Source: Armigeres subalbatus
Taxonomy: Eukaryota > Arthropoda > Insecta > Diptera > Culicidae
NCBI RefSeq assembly: GCF_024139115.2
Contig: NC_085141.1
Span: 245,821,047-245,885,046 of the forward strand
Direction of reading: 5' to 3'
Length of the DNA: 64,000 bases
Shown here: positions 1 to 11,915 of the stretch, one piece after another
How positions within the stretch are numbered: position 1 is the stretch's first letter
Layout: each line of letters starts with the position of its first letter
Position numbers and translations under genes: made by a program
Notes under the pieces: generated by a model
Told to the model about the DNA's origin: nothing
Seen by the model: only the letters and a program-made list of their open reading frames with translations
Database searches by the model: none

Positions 1-90
1 AATGTTCATCGATTCATCTGCAGTCATAGTACCCACTTACCCCACACTGAAAATAATCTAAACGCTTATTCAATGTTCTTTTCCACGTAG

Positions 91-276
91 ATCTAACGTG
101 TTTCATTACTCGCAATTTTCACTAATGATCCACGTTAGCTCCAATGCTTCTTCTCATTAGAATCTAACGTGTTTTATAATTTTTCATTTTGACTAACGAT
201 CCACGTTAAAATCATCTGAAATAATTCTGAATCGACACCACTTGCCAATCCTGTTCATTCTAACGTGTTTTGAACA
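91..276. repeat. short direct repeat, about 70-90 bp spacing
   Basis: Two copies of a block that starts ATCTAACGTGTTT and ends GATCCACGTTA lie at 91-138 and 161-208. A partial third copy (TCTAACGTGTTTTGAAC) begins near 259. The copies differ by scattered substitutions. I see no coding or promoter content, so this is a small old tandem duplication of unknown origin. Confidence 0.6.
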
Positions 277-285
277 TCATTTTCT

Positions 286-1518
286 AGAGGTTCAGTTTGC
301 TGATCCTCTTTGTCAAGTAGGAGTTCGATATCAAGAAAATCGAGAAGAAAATGCAGCGTGATTTGGAAACGGTGACGGTAATTTTTTACTATCAGATTAA
401 TATAAAGGTAGGTCCAGAATCTATTTTTCTATAATATTATTCTTTTTAAAACATGATCGAATTTACAGATTTAAAGATAAATGGATGATTGGCCAATTAT
501 TTGTTGTACCGGCACGGAGCAAGTTTTGAGTTCCAGCAGAGCTTCATATTGCCAATTTATAAAGGCAGTGTCATCTTTTTGGGTCTTATTAAACAATAAT
601 GACTTGATCAATAAATGTGAAAAATGTTTCATTAAAAAATTCAGAGTAGAGGGTTTTATTACTCGTAAACTGCAGTAAATTGTTTATATTTTGGAGTTCG
701 TAAAAAAACTTAGGTACCAATTCGAACATCTCCCATAAAAACAATCCATACCGATTTAACGTGGTTTCACTTTTGTTCCTCTTGTGGATCAAATGTTCGA
801 ACGTTTCGATTTTTGACATTTGGAACTGGAATTACACGTTATTTTGGTATGGTTCTCAACAGTGAAAATTCATGTGCGGAACAGTGGCATGCGCGTGTAT
901 AATATTTTCAGTGCATATTTTCACTTTGGTACCTTAGATCAATTGTTTTGTGTTCAATCAAAAAGCAATTCATTTTACTACAAATCATGTTTTCACCATA
1001 TTTTATAACAATATTAGAACGCCGGTTTTCTATGATAGAAAGAGAAATTTGGAGAAATAATTTGAGCTTGAGCTTGAGCTTGATTGACTGCTCGTAGTTG
1101 CTACTCCATTATGACCAGATCAGCTGTTCTTGCAGGAACCAACAAATGTTTGCTTGGACTAGCACACATCTTCAATGTACAAGTACTGGTGATCTCATTT
1201 GTAGGCCATGAGCGCCTGCCACGTCAGAATGCAGATCAATGTAGGAAGGGGAGGAAATGATGATGCATCACTCACCCTGCAAGCCGAATATACCTCTGCA
1301 CTTGCACGAGTTTATGCGGAATTTGTTGGAATTTCTGGGTTAGGTTGGAGAGGCAGAGGTCCGTCTTGGTTAACGAGCTGCCAATGTGATAGATGAAGTG
1401 ATGGAATTTCTAATTGGATGTAGGAAACGAGCTCTATGTTCATTTCCAATTCAGCAGATTATTGTTAGAATACTCAAGTTGAAGGTATAGGAATAGTAAT
1501 GAGAGCAATACGTAACCT
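286..1518. other. gene-free stretch with a GAGCTT microrepeat
   Basis: This is AT-rich sequence with only short chance reading frames. A GAGCTT repeat at about 1,062-1,084 is followed by a less AT-rich block to about 1,400 that looks like a dispersed mosquito repeat. That impression comes from general resemblance only; no ends or target duplication are visible. I see no gene. Confidence 0.4.
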
Positions 1519-1543
1519 NNNNNNNNNNNNNNNNNNNNNNNNN
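1519..1543. other. assembly gap (25 N)
   Basis: The sequence is a run of 25 N, so its true length and content are unknown. The reverse-transcriptase fragment just to its right may be truncated by the gap. Confidence 0.99.
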
Positions 1544-1557
1544 ATCGGTTCCGCTCA

Positions 1558-1785
1558 AGCGTATCTTTCTTGTCTTTGACGCATTAACCACACAGTCCAA
1601 CTATTGTGCTTCACGTTGTAGGCGGGTGTCACCATCTTCGCAAATGTTCGCGACAATGTCCATGTTATCTGCGAAACAATTGAATTGACTGGATTTGTTG
1701 AAAATCATTACCCCGACTGTTACCGGCTCTCCACATGACAGTCCATCACCTTGTCTTGTGTTCCGGCGTAAGTAATGAACCATTA
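1558..1785 (-). pseudogene. non-LTR retrotransposon reverse-transcriptase fragment
   Basis: Read on the minus strand, this 60-residue frame contains RQGDGLSC, the loop before the catalytic palm of RTE-like reverse transcriptases. It is followed by CFADNMDIVA, which corresponds to the FADD active-site motif with the second aspartate changed to asparagine, and then by EDGDTRLQREAQ. The element would have copied its own RNA at a nicked chromosomal site. Only the palm survives, there are frameshifts around it, and the active site is damaged, so it is a dead scrap. The upstream part may lie in or beyond the adjacent gap. The exact family is not determined. Confidence 0.65.
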
Positions 1786-1870
1786 ATTCGGTTTTATATT
1801 GCCCTTTTCCTTAAAGTCAACTTTTAGGGCTGTGTTTTTACAAGCATATATAGCTTCATGGTTACTTGGG

Positions 1871-2578
1871 ATAATCAACTAATCAAGCAACCAAATTAGC
1901 AACTGAGCAACCAACCATTCCCCCTCTAATCACTCAAGCAACCAATTAACCAATCAAGCAACTAATAAATCAACAGCCCACCAATTAATCATCCAACAAA
2001 CAGATCAACTAACCAATCAAACATTTAAGCAAGATCCAATGAATAACCAACCAATAAACCAATTAGGCAACCAATCTTTCAAGCCACTAACCAATCAAGC
2101 AACCAACCATTAAACAAGCTACCAGTCAAGCAACCAATAATAATTCAACCATTCAAGTAAGATACCAATCTTCAACTAATCAATCAAAGATACCAATTTC
2201 CAATCAAGCAACTAATCAACCAGCCATCAACCAAACAACAAACGAATCAAGTAACTAACTAAACAATAATTCTAACTTTTCCAATCAATCAAGCAACCAA
2301 TAACCAATCTTCCAATCAAGCAACTAACCAATCAGCCAACCAACCATTCAAGTAAGCTACCAATCAACTAACCAACCAATCAAGCAATTAACCATTTAAC
2401 CAACTAACTCAACTAATCAATCAATCAACCAACCAACCAATCAATCAACCATTCAAGCACAAAAAAAACAACTAATCAACTAGCAACCAACCAATCAAAC
2501 AACCATAAAACAATCAATCAACCATTTAGGCAAACTATCAATCCTAACCAATAAACCAATTTGGCATTCAAGCGACTC
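1871..2578. repeat. CAATCAAGCAACC degenerate minisatellite, left part
   Basis: This is a long array of the phrases CAATCAAGCAACC, CAACCAACCAAT and CAACTAATCAAC with a loose 8-16 bp period and strong strand asymmetry (almost no G). It stops abruptly at an antisense retrotransposon and resumes unchanged in type at 4,420, so it was one array before the insertion. Confidence 0.9.
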
Positions 2579-4433
2579 CAATCCACCATTCATTATATTT
2601 TTATATTATATTTATTCAGACTATGGCCGAAGTGGCCTGTGCGGTATATAAGAGTCTGCTCCATTCGGCTCGGTCCATGGCCACGTCGCCACCACGTAGT
2701 CTACGGAGGGTCCGCAAGTCTCTTCCACCTGATCAGTCCACCTTGCTCGCTGCCCTTGCTTGTGCCCGTCGGATCGTTATCGGGAACCATTTTCACCGGG
2801 TTACTGTCCGACATTCTGGCCACGTGCGGCCCACCGCAGTCGTCCGATTTTCGCGGTGTGAACGATGGATGTTCTGCAGCTCATGCACTCTGGTTCTTTC
2901 GCCTCCTCCGTACCGTCCGCCATCTGCACCCCACCATAGATGGTACGCGGCACTTTCCTTTCGAAAACTCAAGTGCCGTTGGTCCTCCACGAGCATCGTC
3001 CGGTCTCGTGTCCGTAGAGGCGTTTTGGTAGTTGTCGAGTTCGGTACGCGGCGAACTCTATTCGATCGGAGTCTTGCAGGTCCAAAGTCAGTACGATTTC
3101 CAGCCACTATGCGTCTCCGAATTTCTCTGCTGGTATCATTTTCGGCAGTCACCAGTGAGCCCTTTACACATTCTTCTACCTCGATTTCGTCACCACCGAT
3201 CAACTCGCGGTGGGTGGCTCAGATTTGCTTCTCTTGAACCTCTTCCTATCTGTACTTCGTCTCGACGTGTTGATGACTAGTCCGATCCGTTTAGCTTTCC
3301 TCTTCAGTCTGATGTGAGCTTCCTCATCTTCTCAAATTACGTGCCATAATATCTATGTCGTCGCGAAGCCAAATAGCTGGACGGACTTATTGAAATTTAC
3401 CACTCGTTTTAATCCCTGCTCTATTACCTTCAAAGCGATGTTGAATAGCAGACAGAAAAGACCATCACCTTGCCGTACCCTCTACGGGTTTCAGAGGGAC
3501 TCAGAATGCCCTGAAACACGAACTACGCACATCACCCGATCCTATCGTCGCTTTGATCAACCGTGTCAGTTTATCCGGAAATTCTGGTCGTGCATTGCGC
3601 TGCAGCGCTTGGTCCCGATCGATTGTATCATATTTGGCTTTGAAGTCGATGAATAGATGATGTGTGGGCACGTTGTATTCGTGGCATTTCTGCAGTACTT
3701 GGCAATGGCGAACACCTGGTCCGTGGTGGAGCGTTCGCCCATAAAACCGCCTGGTACTGCCCACAAACTCCCTTACAGACTGCTAGTCGACGTCATAAAA
3801 TTTGGGGAAGTACCTTGTAGGCGGCGTTCAGCAATGTGATTGCGCGGTAGTTGCTACAATCCAGCCTATCGCCCTTTTTGTAGATGGGACACGACACCTT
3901 CTATCCACTCCTGCGCAAAACTTCCTCCTCCCAAATCTTGGTAGCCCAGTGCAGGGCTCTGGATGCCTCACCACCGTGTTTAAATAGCTAATTTAAATAG
4001 GTCAACCCCAGGGGCTTTGTTGTTCTTGCCGCCAATCTCCTCCTGGTTCCTGGAATCCGGCCGAGTAATTATGTCCTGCGCGCGTTCTCCCAGGTCCATC
4101 ACCATACCATTTCGTCTGCCATCGTCATTCAGGTGTTCTTCGTTGTGCCGCCACCTTTGACCTCACGCTCGTTCGTAAAAGGTTCCGTTTATGTCCTTGC
4201 ACATATCAGGCTGTGGCATGGTGCCCGTGAACGATCTAACTTCTCAGGACTTGGCTTGTGCGCTTTGGCGCACACGATCACGTGGGACCTACTTGCGGAT
4301 ACATGCAGCTTTATAGAATTTAACAGGACCCACTGTCAACCCACCACATCCTAGGCAAGCCCCACAACTCGCAGATGGCCTGGGGAGGGATCGTAAACCA
4401 TTGGACATAGTACCTGGCCCAATTCACCATTCA
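2579..4433. repeat. putative 14-bp target-site duplication around family B
   Basis: CAATCCACCATTCA at 2,579-2,592 and CAATTCACCATTCA at 4,420-4,433 flank the retrotransposon with one mismatch. Both lie in a repetitive array built of similar words, so the match could be partly coincidental. Confidence 0.5.
2593..4419 (-). mobile_element. RTE-like non-LTR retrotransposon, family B, 5'-truncated
   Basis: On the minus strand several broken frames follow the order of an RTE-like polymerase. The fingers/palm motif FIDFKAKYDTIDRD lies near 3,600-3,660. VKGSLVTAENDTSREIRRRIVAGNRT lies near 3,080-3,160 in the C-terminal part, followed by the cysteine-poor tail typical of these elements. The 3' end is at low coordinates: an A/T-rich tail near 2,593-2,625, next to the target-like repeat. 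Many stops and frameshifts mean no function. A second copy of the same family lies at about 31,858-33,075 on the plus strand and shares the 3' end. The N-terminal endonuclease is missing, consistent with 5' truncation during insertion. The long plus-strand frames here are antisense shadows. Confidence 0.8.
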
Positions 4434-5371
4434 ACCAACTAACAAATGCAGCAACCAACCCAATTATTCATCCATTCAAGCAAGCTCAATCAACTAATCG
4501 CCAATCAACGCCTACCAATCACAAGCCTATCAACCAACCAATGAAGCAACAAACTAATCATCAACCTATCAAACAACTAACCATCCAACTATGCTCCAAT
4601 CAAACAACAAACCAATCAATCAAGCAACCAACAAAAAATCATTCAAGCAACCAACAAAACAATTAATCAACCATTCAACGAAGCTACCAATACTAAATTA
4701 GCAGCCATCCTATTGAACAACCATCCCACCATCCTATCAAGCAACCAATCTCAACCATTCAAGCAAGCTATCAATTAACCAACCAATAAATCAAGCAACC
4801 AATTAACCAATCAAACAACTAACCAACCAAAACTAATTGGCAACCAACCAATCAAGCAAACAATCTTCAAGCCCTCTTCCAATCACAAGCTACCAATCAA
4901 TCAACTAACTTATCGAAAATAACCATTTACCAACTAACAAATCAATCAATAAATCAATCAACCAACCAACTAATCAATCAACCATTCGACAATCAACAAA
5001 ACAACTAATCAACTCGCCGACCAACCAATCAACCAAAAACCAATCAATTAAGCAAACAACCAACAATCAACCAATCAAGCAGCCAACCATTCAACCATTT
5101 AACCAATCAAGCAACAACACCACCAATCAAGCAACCTCAATCAACCAATCAATCGACCAACCATCTACCGACCAACCAATCAAGCAACCAACACTAATCA
5201 ATCATTCAACCAACTAACGAATCAAGCAACGCACCTACAAAGATCAACGAATCAAGCAACCCACCATTCATACCCTACCATTCAAGCAAGCTACGAATCA
5301 ATCAAGAACCAACCAACTAATAAAGCAATCAAGCAACTTAGCAATCAACAAGGCAATACACCAATCAATTA
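4434..5371. repeat. CAATCAAGCAACC degenerate minisatellite, right part
   Basis: This continues the array seen at 1,871-2,578, with the same words and the same strand bias. It ends near 5,371, where normal AT-rich sequence with TCGACTGAGTCGA begins. Confidence 0.9.
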
Positions 5372-5489
5372 ATTTTTCGACTGAGTCGATTGATGTATAC
5401 CTAATGGATTTCCGGACCTCCTATCAAAGATCGTTTTCGGTGATCCTAAAATATGTATTCGTAATAATTAAGGTTATTTATTATTACGG

Positions 5490-6390
5490 CAGTGTTGGAA
5501 ACGTTGGTAGATTGTGAACTGGAGATAGCTGTGGAAGTAGAGCATCTATGGAAGTCTGTGGGAATTGCTTGGAAATTCGGAGTGGCAGGGAATTCCTGTG
5601 AATCCGAGGCTATGCATTTTTGTATCCTGCGTGATTCCAGTGAACATTACTTTACGATTCTTTGGACTTCTTCTTTTGTGGCTCTACATAGCTACTGGGC
5701 TTGGTCTGCTTTTCAACATAGTAATCTATTAGCATTGCCTCAGTTATTATCTGAGTTTTCTGCCATTGCATGATTCTGTATATTGTAGGCAAGTGCAATG
5801 GAAACACTGCGAGAGGTCGTGAATGTTTACCTTCGCCTTTGCTCGCAGGGCTTATTGGACTCCTTGGGCATCGGTTGAGAACTCCTAGAAATCACTGGTA
5901 GATCACTGTTGACATCACTTGTGGATTCATGGGAATCGCTGCTGGATTACTGTGAGCATCACTCAAAATGTTGTAGAAATTGTTTGAGCATTCCTATCGC
6001 TGCTTGGAACTCCTTTGCATTGCTTGGGATTTTGTTCATCGCTTGGAATTCATGTGGAATCGCTCTGCCAGTCCCATATGATAAAGCATCAATTCGGAAA
6101 TAAACTTCAAAAATTTTCCCATCTTGAAAATGCTGGTGGATCACTGTGGACATAGCTTGAATCACGTACGCCTTGTTTGAGGATTCCTTGGGCATTGCTT
6201 GGGATTCGGTTTGCTTCGCTTGGAGATCACTGCGGCTCGGAGATTTTTGTGGGCATTTCTTGAATTCCTTTGGTATCGTTTGACCGTATCTATGGGCATT
6301 GGTTGGGAATTCCTGTGGGAATCGTTGGAGGATCTCTATGGGTTTCGCTAAGGAATCACTGTAGGATTTGTTTGAGCATTCCTAAGGCCG
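5490..6390. repeat. degenerate minisatellite of TTGCTTGGAATTCC type
   Basis: About 900 bases consist of loosely repeated phrases such as GCTTGGAATTC, TGTGGGAATCG, CACTGTGGA and GATCACTG with a period near 24 bases. The repeat is old, as hardly two units agree. It resembles the GGAATTCC-rich arrays at 7,796-7,995 and 10,490-11,760. Open frames here (for example 5,492-5,773) are by-products of the repeat. Confidence 0.7.
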
Positions 6391-7795
6391 GTAGATCAGC
6401 TACATTATATCCGAGATTATATCACCTGAAAAATATTATTTATAATGTATTAATTATAAGAGAAACAACTCATGTAGTTATTATTTGATAACTTACATGG
6501 GAACAGATTGATCTGCGTAGATCATAAAAAATCAATAATTCTGTAATCAATTTCCGGCACTGTCATTTTGATTTAATTTTCTTTATCACTCTTCTGACAG
6601 ACAGTGTCAGGAATCTGTCAAAACTCGAAACACTTTCAAATAAATTTACCATAATATGAGTAAAATACACTAGCGCCTCTGGCGTGCTGGTCTCTCAGCT
6701 CATCTGGGTTGCATGAATTTTAAATCGTTCTTCGGGACTCCGATGTCCGGTTATTAGTTCCTCTACTACCCTGATAAGTGAAACCTTTTCAATGGAAGTT
6801 TAGAAATCGTTGATTCCAGCGTTAACTTTTGGTTTTGTTTAGGGGTCCATTACTGGGGTCCATTACTAGCACTCACTCCCTAGCAAAGAGTGATTTCGGT
6901 TATTTTAATATTGAATTGAATTTTGTTTTTGTTTTTGATAGTTTAGGGATCCTACTACATTGTGTAGAAATTATTTGCAAAACAAATAAAATCGGACTGT
7001 ACTATTTATATTTGGATTAAAAAGTCATATCCGAGTGAGACGCCGCAAGTAGGAAATGTTGGAGAAATGAGATTATAATTTCTTTTTTGCGTTGAACGTA
7101 CTTTTTTTCAGAAAAGCACAAGGGTAACCGTTCCCTTAGTGGAGGTAACACCAATAGTGGAGATAGTGGGTTTTAATAAGATTTTTCATAATTATGCACT
7201 TAATGATGGTTTCAGTTGATGCATTGTGCTTTAAAAATTCTGTTAAATGCAACTTATCCTAAGATTATTCTTAAAAAACTAGTGAAAACTATGATTTTCT
7301 AACGCTCTTTTGAATTTCCGACATTCTAAAATGGTCTAATATTCTTCATTGCAATGCTATTTCATGCCTGCCTTTCCATAGTGGGATATCCACTCGTGCA
7401 ATTCACATGGGCGTAGCCAGGATTCCGAGTAGGGGGGGGGGGCAACTTTTTTAGATCTTCTGAATCGTAATTTTACAGTACTTAAAAAAAAAACACGTGC
7501 ACAATGCAATGTTCGCGTTGTGCGTTTATTAAAAAACAACAATAATTACAACAATAATAATTAAAACAATAATGGATCTAAAAATACATGATTTATTGCT
7601 CATCAGATATTTTTAAATAAAGTGAGAAAATTATAAACGATCTTAGTATTTAGAAAGAATATAAAATGGGCTATAACAATTATTATAAAAATCCTGCATT
7701 CTTCCATAAAGTTTACAAAACTAAAACCATACATCTGAATTTCTAAACAAATGCTCTGAAACAATATTTATTATAAAATAGGCCGAAAAAACAAT
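6391..7795. other. gene-free AT-rich stretch
   Basis: No coding exon, RNA gene or complete mobile element is recognised. At about 7,408-7,443 GGGCGTAGCCAGGATT is followed by a run of about 11 G, a combination that looks like the end of a dispersed repeat. I cannot find its partner end. Confidence 0.4.
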
Positions 7796-7995
7796 ATGCA
7801 AGGAATTCCTTCGAAAATTTCTCCAGGCATTCTATCGGGAATTTTTTAGGAATACCTCCAGCAACTTCTTCGGCAATGCCTTCAGGAATTCCACGATCAA
7901 TTTCGCCGGGAATTGATCCGAAAATTCCACCATTATTTACTCAAAGAAATCCTTCACGAACTTCTTTATAAGTTCTATAGGGAAATCTTGGGATA
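7796..7995. repeat. degenerate GGAATTCC minisatellite fragment
   Basis: Phrases such as GGAATTCCTTCGG, AATTTCTCC and GGAATACCTCCAG repeat with about 24-30 bp spacing. The composition and wording match the larger array at 10,490-11,760. Confidence 0.6.
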
Positions 7996-8056
7996 ATTCT
8001 TTCGTGCTGTTTCTCATAAAAAATTCTGAAAAACTGTTCCGTGGAATTCCTAAGAA

Positions 8057-8260
8057 TCTTCTTCTTCTTCTTCTTCTTATTGACATTACATCCCCACACT
8101 GGGGATTCTATCACAAACGCCCGAATGACACTCGCCCGAATTCCATTCACCCGAATGACAAACGCCCGAATGTAACAGTCGCCCGAATTCCATTCGCCCG
8201 AAAAGACCAAACGCCCGAAAAGACCATTCGCCCGAATGGACCACTCGCCCGAATAGGTCA
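8057..8260. repeat. (CTT)n tail plus CGCCCGAATG array
   Basis: A CTT microsatellite (8,057-8,079) leads into ATTGACATTACATCCCCACACT, the tail wording of the tRNA-SINE seen at 29,226-29,313 and 58,341-58,545, on the minus strand. From about 8,115 to 8,258 follows a simple array of CGCCCGAATGAC and CGCCCGAATTCCATT words. The same array appears inverted at 10,272-10,462, also next to TGTGATAGAA and CCACACTG. Confidence 0.75.
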
Positions 8261-8621
8261 AATATTTATGTATTTCTCCAGATTCTATAACAACATGTTA
8301 TTTTTCCTAATCATATTAAAAGAAAAAATATGCCAATCACCTGGAATATATGAACATACCAGTTTGTCTAGTTTTTCTTTATTTGCTGCTATTTTAGATG
8401 TCTTGCATGTGGTCGCATTTCTTCATTCTAGTTGAAACTGCTTTGGAATTACAGCGGAGGACTTTCAAAAGCGTATTCCACTTGTTGTGCCACCCTAAAA
8501 TGTTATTGGAAGTTCGAGGAATGCTGTTTAGGGTGTTTTCATAGACCGACCATAGTGAAGGGGAGAAAGGTGGGTCTCTAGTGATCTTTTTGTGCGTTGA
8601 ATGACGACCATTTACATGAGT

Positions 8622-8800
8622 CCGCTTCGTTAGGCATAAGTACGTTAGGCTTAATGGACGCTACGCATTACGGACATTAGGGATAATGTACGTTGGGCAT
8701 AATGGTCGTTTGGCATAATTCTGCCTTCTTTATGACATGGGCTGTTCTTTGGGTCATTTATGTATAACGTCCATTATGCCTAACGGGTAGACCCCATTCA
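8622..8800. repeat. GTTAGGCATAATG array
   Basis: Words such as GTTAGGCATAA, GTTGGGCATAATGG and GTTTGGCATAATT repeat with 12-23 bp spacing. Near the end one copy is inverted (CCATTATGCCTAACG). No coding content is seen. Confidence 0.65.
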
Positions 8801-9888
8801 CATAATACTTGCTTACATTAAAAAAATACGTTTCTTTGGGCAAGATTCACGAACCTCCTTGAATGCCTTTGTTATATCTTAACATGAAAAAAGTGCTAAG
8901 GTAACAAACTTTTTATAGGCAAGTTGAAGTCTGTAATCCTTCCCGTATGCCGATTGTAATCCCAATCGCTGATGTTTTCTAAAAACAAAACTTTGGTTGA
9001 GGAGAAAGAAACATTCTTTAAACTTGAATTTGGGAAGACACGTTCCTCAACATTAATCTCAGACATCTTAAAATCCAATAGTATATACACTGGATCTAAC
9101 GTATACTGATAAATTTCGTTCCATCAATGAACAAAAGGCTGTATCATACGTTCCCGTGTTTTAGCATTAATACCAAGGGAACGAATCAACGGTGTTGACC
9201 TTCGCCTACAGTTCCGTGAATTGTGAACACTTGAGCAAATTGTTGTGGAGCAGTTGAGAATGTTGTGGAATTGTTGTGGAATATTTGAGAATGTTCCGTC
9301 AATTATCCAAATCTTGGCTTGTGCTTACAACACTGAATGATGTGTTGAAGGAAATAGAAAGATCGTCCCATAATTACCATGGATAGTCGATCACAAGACA
9401 GGTTCTGCGTCCAATGTTATCATATAGCATCTGTCGATATGCACATATATATCGTCACATTCTGATGGTTATAAGAGTTCATCACGTCGTCACCGGCGTT
9501 ACATTATACGACGTGGCTCGTTTTTGCTTATCTTTAAAACGAATTTTGCTTGAACCTTAATACTTAGGGAAGAAATCATGTCTTCAATACTTTTAGAAAG
9601 AACAATGTATGAAGAAAAGAAGGGTGAATTCCTATTTGCGCCTCTTATTTTTGACGATTGGTTTAAATAAATACCCTTGCAACGTTATTTTTCGCTACAG
9701 CTCTAATTATTCCGTCAGGTTTTGATTCATTTCAGGATGTTTGTGGACCGGTATGAGTGACCAGCATACATGAAACATATTTTAATATCTGATATTCTCA
9801 ACAATGCTGAGCGATTGAAACCGTCTTTTTTTTCTATGTGAATGGATTGCAAGACAGTAATTAGTAGGTTTTATTTAAAATCAATAAT
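8801..9888. other. gene-free AT-rich stretch
   Basis: No gene is recognised. A short run of TTGTTGTGGAA words lies at about 9,236-9,296. The reading frames are short and lack recognisable motifs. Confidence 0.4.
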
Positions 9889-10045
9889 AAGTCGAGTCAA
9901 GTACAACACACTGAAGACGGCCTTACTGTTGAGGTCGAAATACGTATCTGTCAAGATACAATTAAGTGGTGGAATTCAATGAGATTGTATAAACTCGTCT
10001 TATGACAAGTGAAGACATTCCACTAAACAGCTCAAAATAATTTTC
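9889..10045. repeat. dispersed structured repeat, copy 1
   Basis: This carries the same block as 21,440-21,575. Its conserved centre starts GTCGAGTCAAGTAC, runs through CACTGAAGACGGCC and GAGGTCGAAATACG, and ends TCTGTCAAG. It is followed by ATTAAGTGGTGGAATTCAAT and CTCGTCTTATGACAAGTG. The near identity of the central 60 bases between two distant copies, while the flanks diverge, suggests constraint or recent spread. Confidence 0.65.
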
Positions 10046-10271
10046 TTATTAAAAACCTTGGGAAAGTTTACCGCCGGATTTTGGTCCCTGTGCCCTGGGG
10101 AAAAAATCTTCCGACCAAATTCCCGAGGTGTGAAGCTACCTTGCATTTATTTTTCGCCAAAATTTGAACAATAAAATCAACATTAATTCTTAAACTCGCA
10201 GCAAGTCGCCAAAAAAGCACTCAAAACAATTATAATAACAAAAAAAATAGCTCGTAACTATAGTTTAAGAA

Positions 10272-10462
10272 AAGTTTATTCGGGCATATAGTCTATTCGG
10301 GCGAATGATCCATTCGGGCGAACGGTCTTTTCGGGCGAGTGGTCCATTCGGGCGAATGGTCTTTTCGGGCGTTTGGTCTATTCGGGTGAATGGAATTCGG
10401 GCGTTTGTCATTCGGGCGAATGGAATTCGGGCGAGTGTCATTCGGGCGTTTGTGATAGAACC
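10272..10462. repeat. ATTCGGGCGAATGG array
   Basis: Repeated words ATTCGGGCGAATGGTC, TTTTCGGGCG and ATTCGGGCGTTTG make up the array. It is the reverse complement of the array at 8,115-8,258 and ends in TTTGTGATAGAACCCACACTG, the mirror of the wording that starts the other array. The two arrays face each other about 2 kb apart. Confidence 0.8.
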
Positions 10463-10489
10463 CACACTGCGTCTTACCGCACGACTAAG

Positions 10490-11395
10490 GAGGGCCCTAA
10501 GAATATTCCGTGGAAATTCCTGAGAATTGCCAGTAAACATTCCTGAGATTTTTTAAAATTTTCCTTAAAAATCTTCGAATTTATTGTGTAAGTTCCGTAA
10601 AATCCTCCGTGATAATTTCGAATAATTTCTTGGGAAAATTTCAAAGAATTTCTCCAGGAAAATGAAATCAACAATGGAATTTTCTGAGGAATTCCTAGAT
10701 GAATTCCCAAAGAAATCCTGAAAGAATTCCGGTGGAAACTTAAAGAATTCCGGTGGAAACTTAAAAATTTCCACTGGGAGATTCTCCAGGAGTTTCTCCG
10801 AAAATTCCTCCGGGAGTTCCTCCGGAAATTCTCACAGAAGCTCCACCGGCAGTTCATCCAAGAATTCCTCCAGGATTTTCTCCGAGATTTATTCCGGTAG
10901 TTCTATCCTACGGAGGTTCCTCTGCAAATTCCTCCGGGCATTTCTCCAGAATTTCCTTCGGAAATTCATTCAGTCTTTCTTTCTGGAAGCTCATCCGAGA
11001 ATTTCTCTGGGAGCTCCTCAGGGAATTCTCCGGGAGGTCCTTTGATGATGATGGTCCAGCTACATACCCCTACGAAGGTTTCAGCTAGAAGAGATTTGTC
11101 TATAAGATGAATTCTCTAAGATTTTTTCCGAGAATTCTTCTGGTAGCTTCACTAACAGTTCCTCTGGGGGTTCCTTTAAAATTCTCCCGGGATTTTCTTC
11201 AGAAACTCTACGCGAAGTTCTTTTGAGATTTCCTCCGAGAGTACTTCTAGGAGTTCCTCCTGCAATTCCTCCGGGAGTTCTTACGGGAGCTTCTCCGACA
11301 GTTCCTTCAGGAATTCATCCGGGAGATCCAACGGAAGTTTCTACGAGAATTCCTCCGGGAGTTTACCGGCAGTTCCTCCGGGTGTTCCTCTGAGG
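10490..11395. repeat. degenerate minisatellite, TTCCTCCGGGA orientation
   Basis: About 900 bases are built from AATTCCTCCGGGAGTTCC-like words with 20-30 bp spacing. Copies are diverged. Orientation reverses just after this block. Confidence 0.8.
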
Positions 11396-11414
11396 AGGAT
11401 GAACTCTAAAATGA

Positions 11415-11760
11415 ACTTTTGTAAGAATTCCAGGAGGAACTCCTGGAAGGATACCTGAAGAAGTACCTGAAGGAATTCCCGGATAAATATCTGGAAAAAA
11501 TTCCAGTGAAATACTAGGACGAATTCCTGGAGAAATTCCTAAAGAAATTTCTTGAGGAGTACTTGAAGAATATTCTGAAGTAATTGCGGAAAGAATTCCA
11601 GAATGAAATCCTAGAGGATTTCGCTATTGAATTTATGGAAGATATTCCCGTAAAAAATCCTGGAAGTTATCCCGGAGGAATTATAGGAAGAGTTCCTGGA
11701 GAAATGCCCGGAGAAGTTCGTAGAAGAATTTCCGAAGGAATTTCTTATAGATTTACGGGT
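11415..11760. repeat. degenerate minisatellite, TCCCGGAGGAA orientation
   Basis: The same words as the preceding array appear as their reverse complement (GGAGGAACTCCTGG, GAATTCCTGGAGAAATTCC). The two halves form a head-to-head inverted satellite with a junction near 11,395-11,415. The frames at 11,584-11,886 are by-products. Confidence 0.8.
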
Positions 11761-11814
11761 GGTACCTGGTGCTGGGAATTTGGTTTCATCAGTACCCGCT
11801 AAGCTGCGGTGGAC

Positions 11815-11915
11815 GACGGAGGTCCTTCGTAGCTTAGTAGGGAAAGCACCTGTCATGCGAACTGGGGTCGTGGGATCAAACCCCACCGAAGGGCCACCTC
11901 CAATACCTTTTCCGA
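11815..11915 (+). repeat. diverged tRNA-like SINE head
   Basis: TCCTTCGTAGCTTAG begins a tRNA-like acceptor/D-arm. It is followed by a degenerate anticodon arm and GTGGGATCAAACCCCAC as the T-arm, closing with CGAAGGG. It is the same tRNA-like family as the three copies at 60,053, 62,439 and 62,918 but clearly older. A Pol III box B relic is visible; a working tRNA is unlikely. Confidence 0.65.

Noticed and set aside
2561..3280. Plus-strand frames of 156, 204 and 82 residues
   Set aside because: They overlap each other and are antisense to the family B reverse transcriptase C-terminus.
8004..8435. 143-residue frame with NDTRPNSIHPN-type repeats
   Set aside because: It is translation of the CGCCCGAATG array with AT-rich flanks, not a protein.
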